A stretch of 64,000 nucleotides of DNA from Nevskia sp964451925 (GCA_964451925.1 CAYVKA010000015.1:25221-89220), one strand, 5' to 3'; positions 25,569-35,636 are shown, numbered from the stretch's first letter. Notes: a model not told the origin generated them from the sequence alone. Translations and numbers: made by a program.

Positions 25569-27056
25569 TCAGCGCACGGCCGGCCCGCCGCCCCCCGCAC
25601 GGCCCCGCTCCGCCGCCGGCAATGTCGCCCGCCACTGCTCCAGCTTGGGCCCGATCAGCGCGCCCTGGGCGATCTGCGGCTCGGAGTGTACTTCCTGGTC
25701 GCGCGTTTCCCACTGCTGCACCAGCGAACGCGCCTTGGCGAAGGCCTCGGTAAACGAGGTGGTCTGGTTCAGCGCCTGTTGCAGATAGGCGCGGCCGAAG
25801 TAGGTGAATTCGGCGTCGTCGGAGCAGCCAAAGGAGGTGCGGTCGGCGCGCGCGGCGGTCATCACCAGCGTATGGTCGTCCTTCAGGCTGTTGAGAAAGC
25901 TGCCGCTGTAACAGGCCGAGACGACGATGACCTTCCAGCGGATGCCGGAGTCCTTGAGCATCTGCGCCAGGCGTGGCGCGTTGAAGGGGCTGAAGCTCAG
26001 GCCGGGCAGCTTGGTGGCCAGCTCGGCGTCGGGCGAGCCGTGGCTGGTCAGGTACAGAAACAGGATGTCCTGCTGCGGGTTCATCTTGGCGCCGATCGCG
26101 CGCAGGCCGCGGTCGAGGTTGGAGACGCTGGCCAGCGGCAGCTCGTTGACCGTGCCGCGGCTGTTGACCAGCGTCAGACTGCGCTGCGCCGCGTCGAAGC
26201 GCTCGCCGAACAGACGGGTGCTGTACAGCGCCTCCTTGCGGAACACGTCCTGCTCGCTGTCCGGCGCATAGGCGACGAAGTACAGGCTGGGCCGGCCCGG
26301 CCGCGTCGGCGCGATATTGGCCAGCGCGCGCTGCAGCAGCTGGTCCTGGTGCGCGAACACCTCCTCCGCCACCAGGCCGGAAGCGCGGCGCTGCGCGTAG
26401 ACGGCGCTGTAGTCCTTCTCCCAGATGCGGCCATAGGGCATGAAGTGGAACACCGCGGCGTACAGCGCCGTCACCGCGGCGGCGGCGAGCGCGCGCCGCA
26501 GGCCGGAGCCGAGCGCACCGAGCAGCGACAGCACGCGCCAGCAGATCGCCAGGTTCCAGCTCTGCATCAGGGCGTAGTACGCCCAGTACCAGCGGTTCGC
26601 CTCGCGCCCCTGCGGCAGCAGGTGATGGTAGATCAGGTCGCCCACCGCGTCGGCCAGCAGGCCCGCCGCCGCCGCCAGGGTGGCGAAGCGCCACAACAGC
26701 TCCGGCCGCGACGACCAGCGCGCCAGCAGCGTGGCGGCGAGCAGCAGCGGCATGAACTGGAACAGCTGGGACTCCAGGCCCCACCAGTCGAAGCTGCGCG
26801 GCGGCTCCACGGCGAGCCAGTCCCAGGCGCAATCCAGCAGCAGCGCGGTGGCCAGCACCGCCCAGAACAGGCCCGGCTCCAGGCGCAGCCGCTGCAGTTG
26901 CGGCCGCCCCAGCAGCGCGATGCGGCAGCCGGCGCCGAGGGCACGCAGGTAGTTGCGCCAGCCCGCCACGGCGGGCGGCAGCGGCGGCGGCAATGCCTGC
27001 GGCAACGGCGGCAGCAGCGGCGCGGGCGCGCCGCCGCCGGAAGGCAATTCGCTCAT
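25569..27056 (-). CDS. Membrane-bound C13 (legumain/caspase-like) peptidase
   Basis: 495-aa protein with a proline-rich N-terminus, about five hydrophobic helices (residues 60-220) and a C-terminal C13 cysteine peptidase domain. The catalytic dyad is visible as His339 in YLTSHGSPD and Cys382 in VVSACYSGSF, and the substrate-pocket region follows (TAARADRTSFGC). The start at 27056 is preceded by a weak GAGAG. Bacterial members of this clan-CD family have poorly known targets. The catalytic domain probably faces the periplasm; topology is not certain. It is divergent from the MFS gene across 150 bp. Confidence 0.82.
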   Translation of the reverse strand: MSELPSGGGAPAPLLPPLPQALPPPLPPAVAGWRNYLRALGAGCRIALLGRPQLQRLRLEPGLFWAVLATALLLDCAWDWLAVEPPRSFDWWGLESQLFQFMPLLLAATLLARWSSRPELLWRFATLAAAAGLLADAVGDLIYHHLLPQGREANRWYWAYYALMQSWNLAICWRVLSLLGALGSGLRRALAAAAVTALYAAVFHFMPYGRIWEKDYSAVYAQRRASGLVAEEVFAHQDQLLQRALANIAPTRPGRPSLYFVAYAPDSEQDVFRKEALYSTRLFGERFDAAQRSLTLVNSRGTVNELPLASVSNLDRGLRAIGAKMNPQQDILFLYLTSHGSPDAELATKLPGLSFSPFNAPRLAQMLKDSGIRWKVIVVSACYSGSFLNSLKDDHTLVMTAARADRTSFGCSDDAEFTYFGRAYLQQALNQTTSFTEAFAKARSLVQQWETRDQEVHSEPQIAQGALIGPKLEQWRATLPAAERGRAGGGGPAVR

Positions 27057-27206
27057 GCTCTCAGTATGCCGCCCCGGCGCGGCGCCCGGAAGGCGCGGCG
27101 GCGCCGGACGGCGGCTCGCGGCCGACCGCAACGCCTCGCGCCGCGCTGCCGTAGAATCCGCAGCCACTGCCGCCACCCGGCCGGCGCCACCGCGCCGGCG
27201 CCGCAC

Positions 27207-28601
27207 ATGCCCGCCAATACCGCCGCACCCGCCGACGGCCTGCCCGCGCCGCGGCGCCATCTGGCTGCGCTGACGGTGGCGCTGGGCATCACCATGACGG
27301 TGCTCGACAGCGGCATCGCCAATGTCGCGCTGCCCAGCATCGCGCGCGAACTGCATGCGGCCCAGGCGGATTCGGTGTGGGTGGTCAACGGCTACCAGCT
27401 GCCGCTGGTGATGATCCTGCTGGCGGTGGCCTCGCTCGGCGACCTGATCGGGTACCGGCGCGTCTACCGCGTCGGCCTGATGGTGTTCACGCTGACCTCG
27501 CTGGCCTGCGCGCTGTCGGCCAGCCTGCCCGAACTGGTGGCGGCGCGCGTGGTGCAGGGTCTCGGCGCCGCCAGCCTGATGGGGGTGAGTGCCGCGCTGC
27601 TGCGCACCATCTATCCCGCCCACCTGCTCGGCCGCGGCATCGCCATCAACGCCGTGGTGGTGTCGGTCGCGTCGGCGGCGGGGCCGACGGTGGCCTCCGT
27701 CATCCTGTCGCTGGCGCATTGGCAGTGGCTGTTCGCCATCAATGTGCCGATCGGACTGGCGACGCTGCTGCTGGCGCTGCGCGTGCTGCCGCGCAGCGAG
27801 CGCCGCCAGGCCGGGTTCGACTGGCCCAGCGCCCTGCTCAGCGCGGCGGTGTTCGGACTGCTGTTCACCGCGGTGGACGGGCTCGGCCGCAACCTGCTGC
27901 CGATCTACGCCGCGACCGAGCTGGCGGCGGCGGCGCTGCTCGGCGTCCTGCTGGTGCGGCGCGAGCTGCGGCGGCCGGCGCCGCTGCTGCCGCTGGACCT
28001 GCTGCATATCCCGATGTTCCGCCTGTCGATCGGCACCTCGACCGCCTCCTTCACCGCGCAGATGCTGTGCTTCGTCGCGCTGCCGTTCTATTTCCAGGAT
28101 GGCCTGGGCCTGTCGGAAGTGGCGACCGGCCTGCTGATGACGCCCTGGCCGCTGACGCTGGGCATGGTGGCGCCGATCGCCGGCCGCCTGGCCGACCGCG
28201 TACCGGCCGGGCTGCTCGGCAGCATCGGCATGGGCCTGTGCTGCGCCGGACTGCTGTGCCTGGCCTGGCTGCCGGCGCATCCGGCCGCGCCGGACATCTG
28301 CTGGCGCATGATGCTGGCGGGCGCCGGCTTCGGCCTGTTCCAGACGCCCAACAACCGCGCCATGCTCGGCGCCGCGCCGCGCAACCGCAGCGGCGGCGCC
28401 AGCGGCATGCTGGCCACGGCGCGGCTCACCGGCCAGACCAGCGGCGCCGCCCTGGTGGCGATCCTGCTGCATCACTTCCACACCGCCGGCACGCACTGGG
28501 CGCTGCTGCTCGCCGCCGGCTTCGCCGCCGCCGCCGCGCTGGTCAGCAGCCGCCGGCTGAGCCTGGACGCGCCGGCGGAGCGCGGCGCCGGCGATCGCTG
28601 A
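27207..28601 (+). CDS. MFS drug/proton antiporter (DHA2, 14-helix type)
   Basis: 464-aa inner-membrane exporter. Motif A-like LGDLIGYRRVYRVGL, motif C-like AAGPTVASVILSLAHWQWLF, and the opening MTVLDSGIANVALPSIARELHA are typical of the EmrB/QacA group. Predicted to expel drugs or other hydrophobic compounds using the proton gradient. Start ATG 27207 has no strong ribosome site but precedes the first helix at the usual distance. No adaptor gene is next to it, so it probably works alone. Confidence 0.87.
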   Translation: MPANTAAPADGLPAPRRHLAALTVALGITMTVLDSGIANVALPSIARELHAAQADSVWVVNGYQLPLVMILLAVASLGDLIGYRRVYRVGLMVFTLTSLACALSASLPELVAARVVQGLGAASLMGVSAALLRTIYPAHLLGRGIAINAVVVSVASAAGPTVASVILSLAHWQWLFAINVPIGLATLLLALRVLPRSERRQAGFDWPSALLSAAVFGLLFTAVDGLGRNLLPIYAATELAAAALLGVLLVRRELRRPAPLLPLDLLHIPMFRLSIGTSTASFTAQMLCFVALPFYFQDGLGLSEVATGLLMTPWPLTLGMVAPIAGRLADRVPAGLLGSIGMGLCCAGLLCLAWLPAHPAAPDICWRMMLAGAGFGLFQTPNNRAMLGAAPRNRSGGASGMLATARLTGQTSGAALVAILLHHFHTAGTHWALLLAAGFAAAAALVSSRRLSLDAPAERGAGDR

Positions 28602-28744
28602 AACACCCCTGCAAGCTGGCTATATCCAACAAATTAATCAGTATTTTTCAGCGTCCGATCCCGGCGCCATAGTGGGCGCTCTTTCTATATAAGGGCCGGC
28701 CCCATCGCGCAGCGGGGCTGGTCCACGCCAGGCCAGGGGATCAG

Positions 28745-31201
28745 GTGGTGGAAAACAGGGCTCGTATGTTGTGGGCGTTGCTGCTGGGCCTGGGGCCGCT
28801 GCTGCCCGCGGCGGCCGAGGATGCGCCGGCCGCGCCGCTCCCGTCAGGCGCTCCGGGCACCCCGGGCGACCAGGCGGCGGACTCGACCCGCCTGCAGGCG
28901 GTGGTGGTGACGGCGCAGAAGCGCAACGAGGCGGCCAACTCCATTCCGATGGCGATCAGTTCCTTCCGCGGCGAGGAATTGCAGGCCACGGGCGTGTACG
29001 ACACGCGCGACCTGGGCAAGCTGGTACCGGGCTTCACCGCCGCCGACTCCGGCTTCGACACGCCCACCTACACCCTGCGCGGGGTCGGCTTCGCCGATTC
29101 CAGTTTCGCCACCACCTCCACCGTCGGCATCTACAACGACGAGGTCAGCCTGGCCTACCCGATCATGAGCAAGGGACCGGACCTGGACCTGCGGCGGGTG
29201 GAGGTGCTGCAGGGGCCGCAGGGCACGCTGTACGGCCGCAACGCCACCGGCGGCACCGTCAACTTCATCGCCAACAAGCCCGGCGGCGCCCTGGCCAGCG
29301 GCGCCGATGTGTCCTACGGCAGCTTCGGCCGGGTCGATGCGCAGGGCTATGTCAGCGGCCCCCTGGGTGATTCGTTCAAGGCGCGCCTGGCCGCGCTCAG
29401 CACCACCTCGGAGGAAGGCTGGCAGATCAGCAGCACCCGCCCCGACGACCGCCTCGGCAAGCTCAACAAGCAGGCCGCGCGCGGCATTCTCGACTGGCAG
29501 GCGCGCGACGACCTGCTGCTGCGCCTGACCCTGTCCGGCTGGACCGACAAGAGCCAGCCGCAGGCGCCTTATGCGGTGGCGCGCCAGGCGCAGTTCAAGC
29601 TGCCGCTGCCGGCACCGTTCACCAGCCTGCTGCAAGCGCTGACCGGCATCAACGTCAACAACCTGTTCCTCGACCCCTCGGTGAAGAACTACCCGCTGAT
29701 CCCCGGCAACCGCAATCCGCAGACCGCCGACTGGAACCCGCATCCCGAATACGAGTACGGCCTGCACGACAACTTCTGGATGGCCTCGCTGCGGCCGAGC
29801 TGGGACATCACGGATACGGTGAACCTCACCGGCCTGTTCAGCACTCAGCAGATGCGCGCCGACGGCTCCTCGCTGCCGCAGGGCGGCATGAACCTGGAGG
29901 ACATCGACCAGGTGCTGCGCGCCTACATCCGCACCTACCAGGGCGAGCTGCGCCTGTCCGGCAAGTTCGGCCAGCGCGGCGACTGGCTGATCGGCGTCAA
30001 CGGCAACTACGACAAGCACCACGAGGTGGACGAGGGCCTGGGCTCGGAGAACAGCCTCAACGTGCTGGTGTTCGGCGACACCGCGCCGCTGGACAAGCCG
30101 CTGTTCTTCCAGAAGGGCGCGGCCAAGAGCGACACCCAGGTGCAGGCCGGCAGCGCCTTCGCCGACGGCACCCTGCAATTGCTGGACCCTCTGAAGCTGA
30201 CCCTGGGCGTGCGCTACACGCGCGAGAAGCAGGACTATTCGGGCTGCACCTTCGTCCTGGCCGACAACGACTCCATCATTCCCTTCCCGTTCTTCACCGC
30301 CGCCAGCTTCTTCAAGGGCGGCCACTCGGTGGTGCCGCAAGGCCAGTGCGGCAGCCTCGACGCCCATGCCAACGCCGGCCTGTTTGTCGACAACCTGGCG
30401 GAACACAACCTGTCCTGGCGCTCGGTGCTGAGCTGGTCGCCGGCCCGCGACAGCCTGCTCTACGCCTCCTACTCGCGCGGCTACAAGGCCGGCAGCTTCC
30501 CCACCGTGTTCTCGGTGGACCAGCAGAGCCTGGCGCCGGTGGTGCAGGAGCGGCTCGACGCCTACGAGATCGGCGCCAAGTTCGCCTCCCCCGGCCAGAC
30601 CGTGCAGAGCAATTTCTCCGCGTTCTACTACGACTACCGCAACAAGCAGCTGCTGACCTATTTCAAGGACCCGATCTTCGGCGCCCTGCAGTACCTGCAG
30701 AACGTGCCCAAGTCCCTCGACGAGGGGGTGCAGCTGTCCACCACCGTGGTGCCGCTGAACCGGCTGTTCCTCACCGCCTCCGGCTCCTATATCCGCACCA
30801 AGGTGATCGAATACCAGGGCAAGGACGACCAGGGCAACGACTTCAACTTCGCCGGGCAGCCGTTCAACTACACCCCGCGCCTGCAGGCCAGCCTGATGGC
30901 CAACTACACCTTCGGCCTCAACCGCGACCTCAATCTCTCGCCCGGCGCCGGCTTCACCTACACCGGCGGCACCAACGCCACGCTGGAGCACGATCCGCTG
31001 TTCGCGCTGGAGGCCCACCGCGTCTACGACGTGCGCCTGGCGCTGTCGCCGCCGGACCGCCAATGGTCGCTGAGCGCCTACGGCCGCAACCTCGGCAACG
31101 AGTTCTACCGCACTTCGGTGATCAAGCTGGGCGATACGGTGTTCGCGTATGCGGGAATGACGCGGGTGTATGGCATGACCTTCACCTGCGATTTCCGCTG
31201 A
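28745..31201 (+). CDS. TonB-dependent receptor
   Basis: Outer-membrane transporter, 818 aa, full length. A signal peptide is followed by the TonB-box region LQAVVVTAQKRNE, a plug with RRVEVLQGPQGTLYGRNATGG, and a barrel ending GMTRVYGMTFTCDFR (aromatic C-terminal residue for outer-membrane insertion). GTG 28745 follows AGGGGA by 5 nt; ATG 28766, with its own CAGGG, is an alternative. The VVVTAQKR subfamily often takes up non-siderophore substrates. No adjacent gene reveals the ligand. Confidence 0.92.
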   Translation: MVENRARMLWALLLGLGPLLPAAAEDAPAAPLPSGAPGTPGDQAADSTRLQAVVVTAQKRNEAANSIPMAISSFRGEELQATGVYDTRDLGKLVPGFTAADSGFDTPTYTLRGVGFADSSFATTSTVGIYNDEVSLAYPIMSKGPDLDLRRVEVLQGPQGTLYGRNATGGTVNFIANKPGGALASGADVSYGSFGRVDAQGYVSGPLGDSFKARLAALSTTSEEGWQISSTRPDDRLGKLNKQAARGILDWQARDDLLLRLTLSGWTDKSQPQAPYAVARQAQFKLPLPAPFTSLLQALTGINVNNLFLDPSVKNYPLIPGNRNPQTADWNPHPEYEYGLHDNFWMASLRPSWDITDTVNLTGLFSTQQMRADGSSLPQGGMNLEDIDQVLRAYIRTYQGELRLSGKFGQRGDWLIGVNGNYDKHHEVDEGLGSENSLNVLVFGDTAPLDKPLFFQKGAAKSDTQVQAGSAFADGTLQLLDPLKLTLGVRYTREKQDYSGCTFVLADNDSIIPFPFFTAASFFKGGHSVVPQGQCGSLDAHANAGLFVDNLAEHNLSWRSVLSWSPARDSLLYASYSRGYKAGSFPTVFSVDQQSLAPVVQERLDAYEIGAKFASPGQTVQSNFSAFYYDYRNKQLLTYFKDPIFGALQYLQNVPKSLDEGVQLSTTVVPLNRLFLTASGSYIRTKVIEYQGKDDQGNDFNFAGQPFNYTPRLQASLMANYTFGLNRDLNLSPGAGFTYTGGTNATLEHDPLFALEAHRVYDVRLALSPPDRQWSLSAYGRNLGNEFYRTSVIKLGDTVFAYAGMTRVYGMTFTCDFR

Positions 31202-31231
31202 GCAGCTCGCTGCCGGCCGGGGCGATGCGCC

Positions 31232-32215
31232 TCAGAATTTCGATTGGGCCAGGGCCTGCTGCGCCGTAAGAGGCAGGTATTCGCCGGCATCCTGAACGTC
31301 GCGCTGGCCCTCCGGGCTCAGCACATAGTCCAGAAACCGGGCGGCGCGTGGATCCAGCGGGTGCGCCCGGGCAGGGTCAATGGGCTGCTCCGGTGCTGCG
31401 TTCACGTAAGCGTGAACCACCCGGCTCAGCACATACGTTCGTGACGCGACGCTCTCCACCGAAGGAGCGACCGCGGCTTGACCGTCTGCGGCGACGGGCA
31501 CGATCTTCACATTGGCGGGAAGCTGTACGCTCAAAGGCGCAACAGCCAGCGCGTAGCGGTCGCGCGCAACCATTTCAACGATTCGGCGGGCGGCATCGTG
31601 CCTGCCCCGGTCTTCGACTTCGGTCAAACGATCCCATGGAAAAACACGCGCGCCCGCCAGAATGCGTTCCCTGAAGTACACCCCGGTTCCGCTTTCCGTT
31701 CCTGGCATCATCAGATGGACGGGATGGGAGGCCAGGCCGGGACCGCCGCCGACCTCGCTCCAGGTGCGCGGGCCGCCCGCTGTGAACAGCCGCGCAAGTT
31801 GCGGCACACTGATTTCGGCCAGCGGGTTGTCGCGGTTCACCAGCACCGCCAGCGCAGGAGATCGACCGGGATGATCCAGACTCCCGTTCATCACCTCGAC
31901 CGCAATCGGCGGGTAACGGAAGACCCATTCAAAAGCCTTGATCTCCGGCTCGGTCGCGTCACGCCCGGCCAGGGCGATATCGGCGCGGCCGGTGGCAAGC
32001 GCGCCCAGGCCGACATCGGTGCCGCGAAGCTGCACCCGCAGCCGGATTTGCGGATTGTGCCTGGTAAAGCCCGCCACCCAACGCTGCACCACGCCCTTCA
32101 TCTCGGCCGGCCCCTGGATTCGCAATGGACCTGCCGTCGGGGCCCAGGGATCGAGGGGCGCAGCGGCGGCGGAGGCGGCGCACAAACACAGCCCAACGAG
32201 GGCGAGCGTCTTCAT
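31232..32215 (-). CDS. PstS-like periplasmic binding protein 1
   Basis: 327-aa exported substrate-binding protein (signal ending near ASAAAAP) of the PBP-like/PstS superfamily. LRIQGPAEMKGVVQRWVAGF matches the N-terminal strand-helix of phosphate-binding proteins; LAVLVNRDNPL and MPGTESGTGVYFRERIL are hinge and ligand-loop segments. Its ATG overlaps the stop of the upstream paralogue by four bases (ATGA), so the two are translationally coupled. No pst permease genes are present. Ligand inferred to be phosphate or another oxyanion. Confidence 0.82.
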   Translation of the reverse strand: MKTLALVGLCLCAASAAAAPLDPWAPTAGPLRIQGPAEMKGVVQRWVAGFTRHNPQIRLRVQLRGTDVGLGALATGRADIALAGRDATEPEIKAFEWVFRYPPIAVEVMNGSLDHPGRSPALAVLVNRDNPLAEISVPQLARLFTAGGPRTWSEVGGGPGLASHPVHLMMPGTESGTGVYFRERILAGARVFPWDRLTEVEDRGRHDAARRIVEMVARDRYALAVAPLSVQLPANVKIVPVAADGQAAVAPSVESVASRTYVLSRVVHAYVNAAPEQPIDPARAHPLDPRAARFLDYVLSPEGQRDVQDAGEYLPLTAQQALAQSKF

Positions 32216-33321
32216 GTCAGCCTGCCGAGTTGAGCCACGATCTGGCGCTGTCCCAGCGGCAGGTAACCGCTCTGTGCGATCAGGGCCGCCTGTCCCTCGC
32301 GGCTGAGGATATAGCGAAGAAATTCACGCGACGCCGCTTCGACCGGGCCTCCGGGGCGCCGGTCGACGAAGGCGGGAATGATGCGGACCAAGGGGTATTC
32401 CTGCGAGATCAGCGTTGCGAGGCTGGCGGTGACGAAGCGCTGACCGGCCCGCCGTGCCAGAGGCACCTGCCGGACCCGCGAATCGGCATAGCGCACGTTG
32501 GAAATGGCGATGCCAAAGCGATCCTGGGCCAGTGCGTCGATGATCCGCTGGCCGCGGTCGTACTGGCTGCCATCGTTGCGTTGCGCATGCTGGTACTCGC
32601 GGATCGACTCGTTCCAGCGGTGGCTGCCTTCGAGCACCGTTTCCCTGAAGAACAAGGCGAAATCCTCGTCGACCTTCCAGCCATAAGGCTGGATGGGCGC
32701 TTGCGCCCACTCTCCGCCCAGGCCGAGATCACCCCAGACGCGGGCATTGCGTGCCCCGCGCCGGTGTTCGGCACCGAACACGGCATCCAGTTGCGCCAGG
32801 TTCAGGCCGGCCAACGGGTTGTCCCGGTGCACGAAGATCATGTGCGCGTAATCGAAGAAGTCCACATCCAGACTGCCGGTGGCGATCGCTATGCCGGTGG
32901 GCGCATAACCCCTGCAGCGCTGAAACGCCGCCGCGGCAGCGGGGCTGATTTCCTCGCCCAGCAGTGCCAGGTTGCCCGCTCCGGTGAACAGCGCGTCGAT
33001 TGCGGACGCGGTGCCGTACATACGGTAGTCGAGCGTGATCCCTGGCTGATGCCGCCGCAGGCCCGCCATCCAGGACTGGACCAGCGGCCCGATGAAGTCG
33101 CGCTTGAAGCTCCCATGTCCCCACAGCGAAAGCGTGCCCTTGACCTGCTCCCGCGGCACGTACCCCGGCAGGGCATTGACGAAGGCCAGCGCCGGATCGC
33201 CCGCGGCCGGGCCGGTCGACGGCAGCGCCTCCCCGCGTGCATCGAGGGCCGCCATCAATCCGAGGGCGCCCAGGGCCGCGAGCGCCTTGCGCCGCCCGCT
33301 GTCGTGGACCGGGGACTTCAT
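32212..33321 (-). CDS. PstS-like periplasmic binding protein 2
   Basis: 369-aa exported binding protein. A Tat-like segment SGRRKALAALGALGLMAAL starts the protein; GTLSLWGHGSFKRDFIGPLVQSWMAGL corresponds to the ligand-binding N-terminus and MIFVHRDNPLAGLNLAQLDAVFG to the hinge region. It is homologous in layout to the 327-aa neighbour but clearly divergent. An alternative GTG start at 33342 would overlap the receptor's TGA (GTGA), suggesting coupling to the receptor as well. The ligand is not known. Confidence 0.8.
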   Translation of the reverse strand: MKSPVHDSGRRKALAALGALGLMAALDARGEALPSTGPAAGDPALAFVNALPGYVPREQVKGTLSLWGHGSFKRDFIGPLVQSWMAGLRRHQPGITLDYRMYGTASAIDALFTGAGNLALLGEEISPAAAAAFQRCRGYAPTGIAIATGSLDVDFFDYAHMIFVHRDNPLAGLNLAQLDAVFGAEHRRGARNARVWGDLGLGGEWAQAPIQPYGWKVDEDFALFFRETVLEGSHRWNESIREYQHAQRNDGSQYDRGQRIIDALAQDRFGIAISNVRYADSRVRQVPLARRAGQRFVTASLATLISQEYPLVRIIPAFVDRRPGGPVEAASREFLRYILSREGQAALIAQSGYLPLGQRQIVAQLGRLT

Positions 33322-33338
33322 GGCGCGGTTCAGGCCGC

Positions 33339-35552
33339 TCACAAGGCGACCTTCATGATCAGCTTCAGGCTTCGATCCATGCCGGTTCCATAGGTGCCCT
33401 GCTGGGCGGAGTTCCAGTACCGCTTGTTGGCGATGTTGTCGACCAGGAACTGGAACGACGTGCGGTAGCCGCGCAGCCGGGTTTCGTAGCCGGAGCTGCA
33501 CGAGAACAGCAGGTAGCCGGGAATGGTGCCCTGATCCTGCGGGTTGACGAAGCGTGAAGTGACGTACGATGTGCCCGCCGTCAGCGTAAGTCCCGGCACA
33601 AACGGCGTGCGATGCGTAACGAAGATATTGCCGAGGAAGTGCGGCGTATTCTCCGGCACGAAGTTGTCGAGCTTGGGGTCGTCCGAGAACTGCACCGCGG
33701 ACAAGTGCTGCCCCGCCGCATTGATGGTCCACTGGCGGTTGATGTCATACGCGATGACGGCTTCCTGTCCCTTGAAGTGGATGTATCCGTTGTTGGAAAA
33801 GATGTTGGTGACCGAGTCGAGGACTGCATTGACGCGCGAAATGTAGAAGTAGGAGCCGCTGAACGACAGCCCCTTGATGAACGTTGACTTCAACCCGATC
33901 TCGGTTTGCGAGGACACGCCCGGCGGCTGGATTTCATTCGGATTGGCGGCGTTGACCGGCGCCACCGCGCCATCTTCCAGGCCCTTCATGTAGCTGCCGA
34001 AGAGCGTCGTCTTCGGCAGCACTTCCCAAAGGAAGCCGCCCGCGGGCGAGTTGACGATGGCGGAGCTGTGAATGCCGTTGAAATCCTGAACCGAATTGGT
34101 CCTGCGGAAGCCGAGCAGCGCCTTGAAGTCGCGCCCAACCCCGACCGTGTCGTAAGCGTACAGGCCCAGATCCTTGCTGATCTGCGGAGCCAGTCCGGTT
34201 GGAGCCGCGGGCGCGGGCGGAGGATTGAGCGTGATGGGATCGAAGATGTTCTGCGCCTGGCTCAGGGTGACGGAGGCCTGGAACGGGGTCAGGGTCTCGC
34301 GCTCACTCTGTGCGGCGCCGATCGTCAGGTCGTGCTTGAACCAGCCGGTCCAGAATCGTCCGAGCAGTTCAGTCCTCATCAGCGTGTTGACCAGCCTTTG
34401 ATCCGATTCGGCGACCGTGACGACGCCGCCGGCGCCGCTTACCGGATTGTATTTGCCGACACGGGTCACATCGCGGTTCCGGTCCGAGTCAGAGCGACCC
34501 AGTTCCGCCATCACTTTCCAGTTGTCCGTGATGACGTAGTCGGCGCGGCCCTGGATGTTCTTGGTGTCGCCGGAGTAGGTGGCCCAGGTGCCCGACAGCA
34601 GATTCCGCGGCTCCGGAACATTCGGAACCTGGACTGCGCCATTGACCGGCGACAGGATACTGACCGTGGCCTGCAGGATGGTGTCCTTCTTGTAGTACTC
34701 GAAGTCACCCTGGACGGTGAGCCTGTCGGTCATGCGCCAGTCCGCGCCGATGCTCGCGAATGCGCTGGTTCCGCCGGTGTAGTGAACGCCGTTTTCAAGA
34801 TGGCTCGCGGCGGCATTGATGCGCACACCCGCGGACTTGTCCTCGCCGAAGCGGCGGCCGATGTCGATGGCGCTGTAGTACTGCCCGAAGGACGAGGCGG
34901 AGAGCGAAAAATTGGTGATATCGGCATCGGTCGCCCGCTTGGTCACCAGGTTGATGATTCCGGCCGGACTGGCCACCCCGAACATCAGCGCGTTGGCGCC
35001 CTTGAGGGTCTCGAGTTTCTCCTTGTCCTCGGTGGGAATCGTCATCACGCTGGCGACCGCCAGGCCTCCATTGATGCGGTAGTTCGAGACCGGGTTCAGA
35101 TTGATGCCGCGGATGGCGATGGTGTCGCTCGGACTGCCCTTGGAACTGGACGGTGCGACACCGGCCTGGTTCTTCACCGCGTCGGAATAGCCGTCTTGCG
35201 CATTCTGCAGGGCATTGCCTGAAACGACTTCCTTGCTCACCGGCAGCGATTGCCTGACCCCGCCGCGATCCAGCCTGTTGGCGTCTTGGGCGGGATTCGC
35301 CGGGGCCGCCGCCGCGGCAGCGCCGGAAGCGTCGGCGGTTTGCTGGGCAATAGCGCCGGACGATGAGCTGTCGGCGGCGTTCCTGGCGGCTGCGTCGCCC
35401 GTATCAGCGGATGGGGTCTGCGGCGTCTGCTGCGGCGCCACCGCTGTTGCGTCGCTTCTCTGGGATTGAGCGGCATCATCCGCGAAGGCCGCAGGCGCGA
35501 GCACGGGGTAGATTGACGCTACAGCGACGGCCATAAGCGGCTTGAAATTCAT
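33339..35552 (-). CDS. TonB-dependent siderophore-type receptor, first gene of TBDR-PstS-PstS operon
   Basis: 737-aa outer-membrane receptor. ATG 35552 follows GAGGAG; the signal peptide ends near AFADD. A low-complexity Ala/Thr/Gln stretch (about residues 25-90) precedes the plug with SDAVKNQAGVAP, IAIRGINLNP, and LETLKGANALMFGVASPAG. The short tail GMDRSLKLIMKVAL closes the barrel. The plug resembles ferrichrome/siderophore receptors, but the downstream genes encode PstS-like anion-binding proteins rather than iron uptake proteins. Inferred role: outer-membrane import of a phosphate-containing or anionic compound handed to those proteins. Confidence 0.88.
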   Translation of the reverse strand: MNFKPLMAVAVASIYPVLAPAAFADDAAQSQRSDATAVAPQQTPQTPSADTGDAAARNAADSSSSGAIAQQTADASGAAAAAAPANPAQDANRLDRGGVRQSLPVSKEVVSGNALQNAQDGYSDAVKNQAGVAPSSSKGSPSDTIAIRGINLNPVSNYRINGGLAVASVMTIPTEDKEKLETLKGANALMFGVASPAGIINLVTKRATDADITNFSLSASSFGQYYSAIDIGRRFGEDKSAGVRINAAASHLENGVHYTGGTSAFASIGADWRMTDRLTVQGDFEYYKKDTILQATVSILSPVNGAVQVPNVPEPRNLLSGTWATYSGDTKNIQGRADYVITDNWKVMAELGRSDSDRNRDVTRVGKYNPVSGAGGVVTVAESDQRLVNTLMRTELLGRFWTGWFKHDLTIGAAQSERETLTPFQASVTLSQAQNIFDPITLNPPPAPAAPTGLAPQISKDLGLYAYDTVGVGRDFKALLGFRRTNSVQDFNGIHSSAIVNSPAGGFLWEVLPKTTLFGSYMKGLEDGAVAPVNAANPNEIQPPGVSSQTEIGLKSTFIKGLSFSGSYFYISRVNAVLDSVTNIFSNNGYIHFKGQEAVIAYDINRQWTINAAGQHLSAVQFSDDPKLDNFVPENTPHFLGNIFVTHRTPFVPGLTLTAGTSYVTSRFVNPQDQGTIPGYLLFSCSSGYETRLRGYRTSFQFLVDNIANKRYWNSAQQGTYGTGMDRSLKLIMKVAL

Positions 35553-35636
35553 GGGTCTCCTCACTCATTTTTTTATAGATCCGGCCTAACACGGCTTCCG
35601 GATTGATGCGGCGTGGCGGTAGCACCCTAGGGCAAC

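Noticed and set aside
22608..28601. A very long open frame (about 2000 codons) on the plus strand before the MFS gene
   Set aside because: Only the last 464 codons look like protein. The rest is antisense to the DUF1302, dioxygenase and C13 genes and has the Ala/Arg/His/Gln-rich composition of a GC-rich shadow frame.
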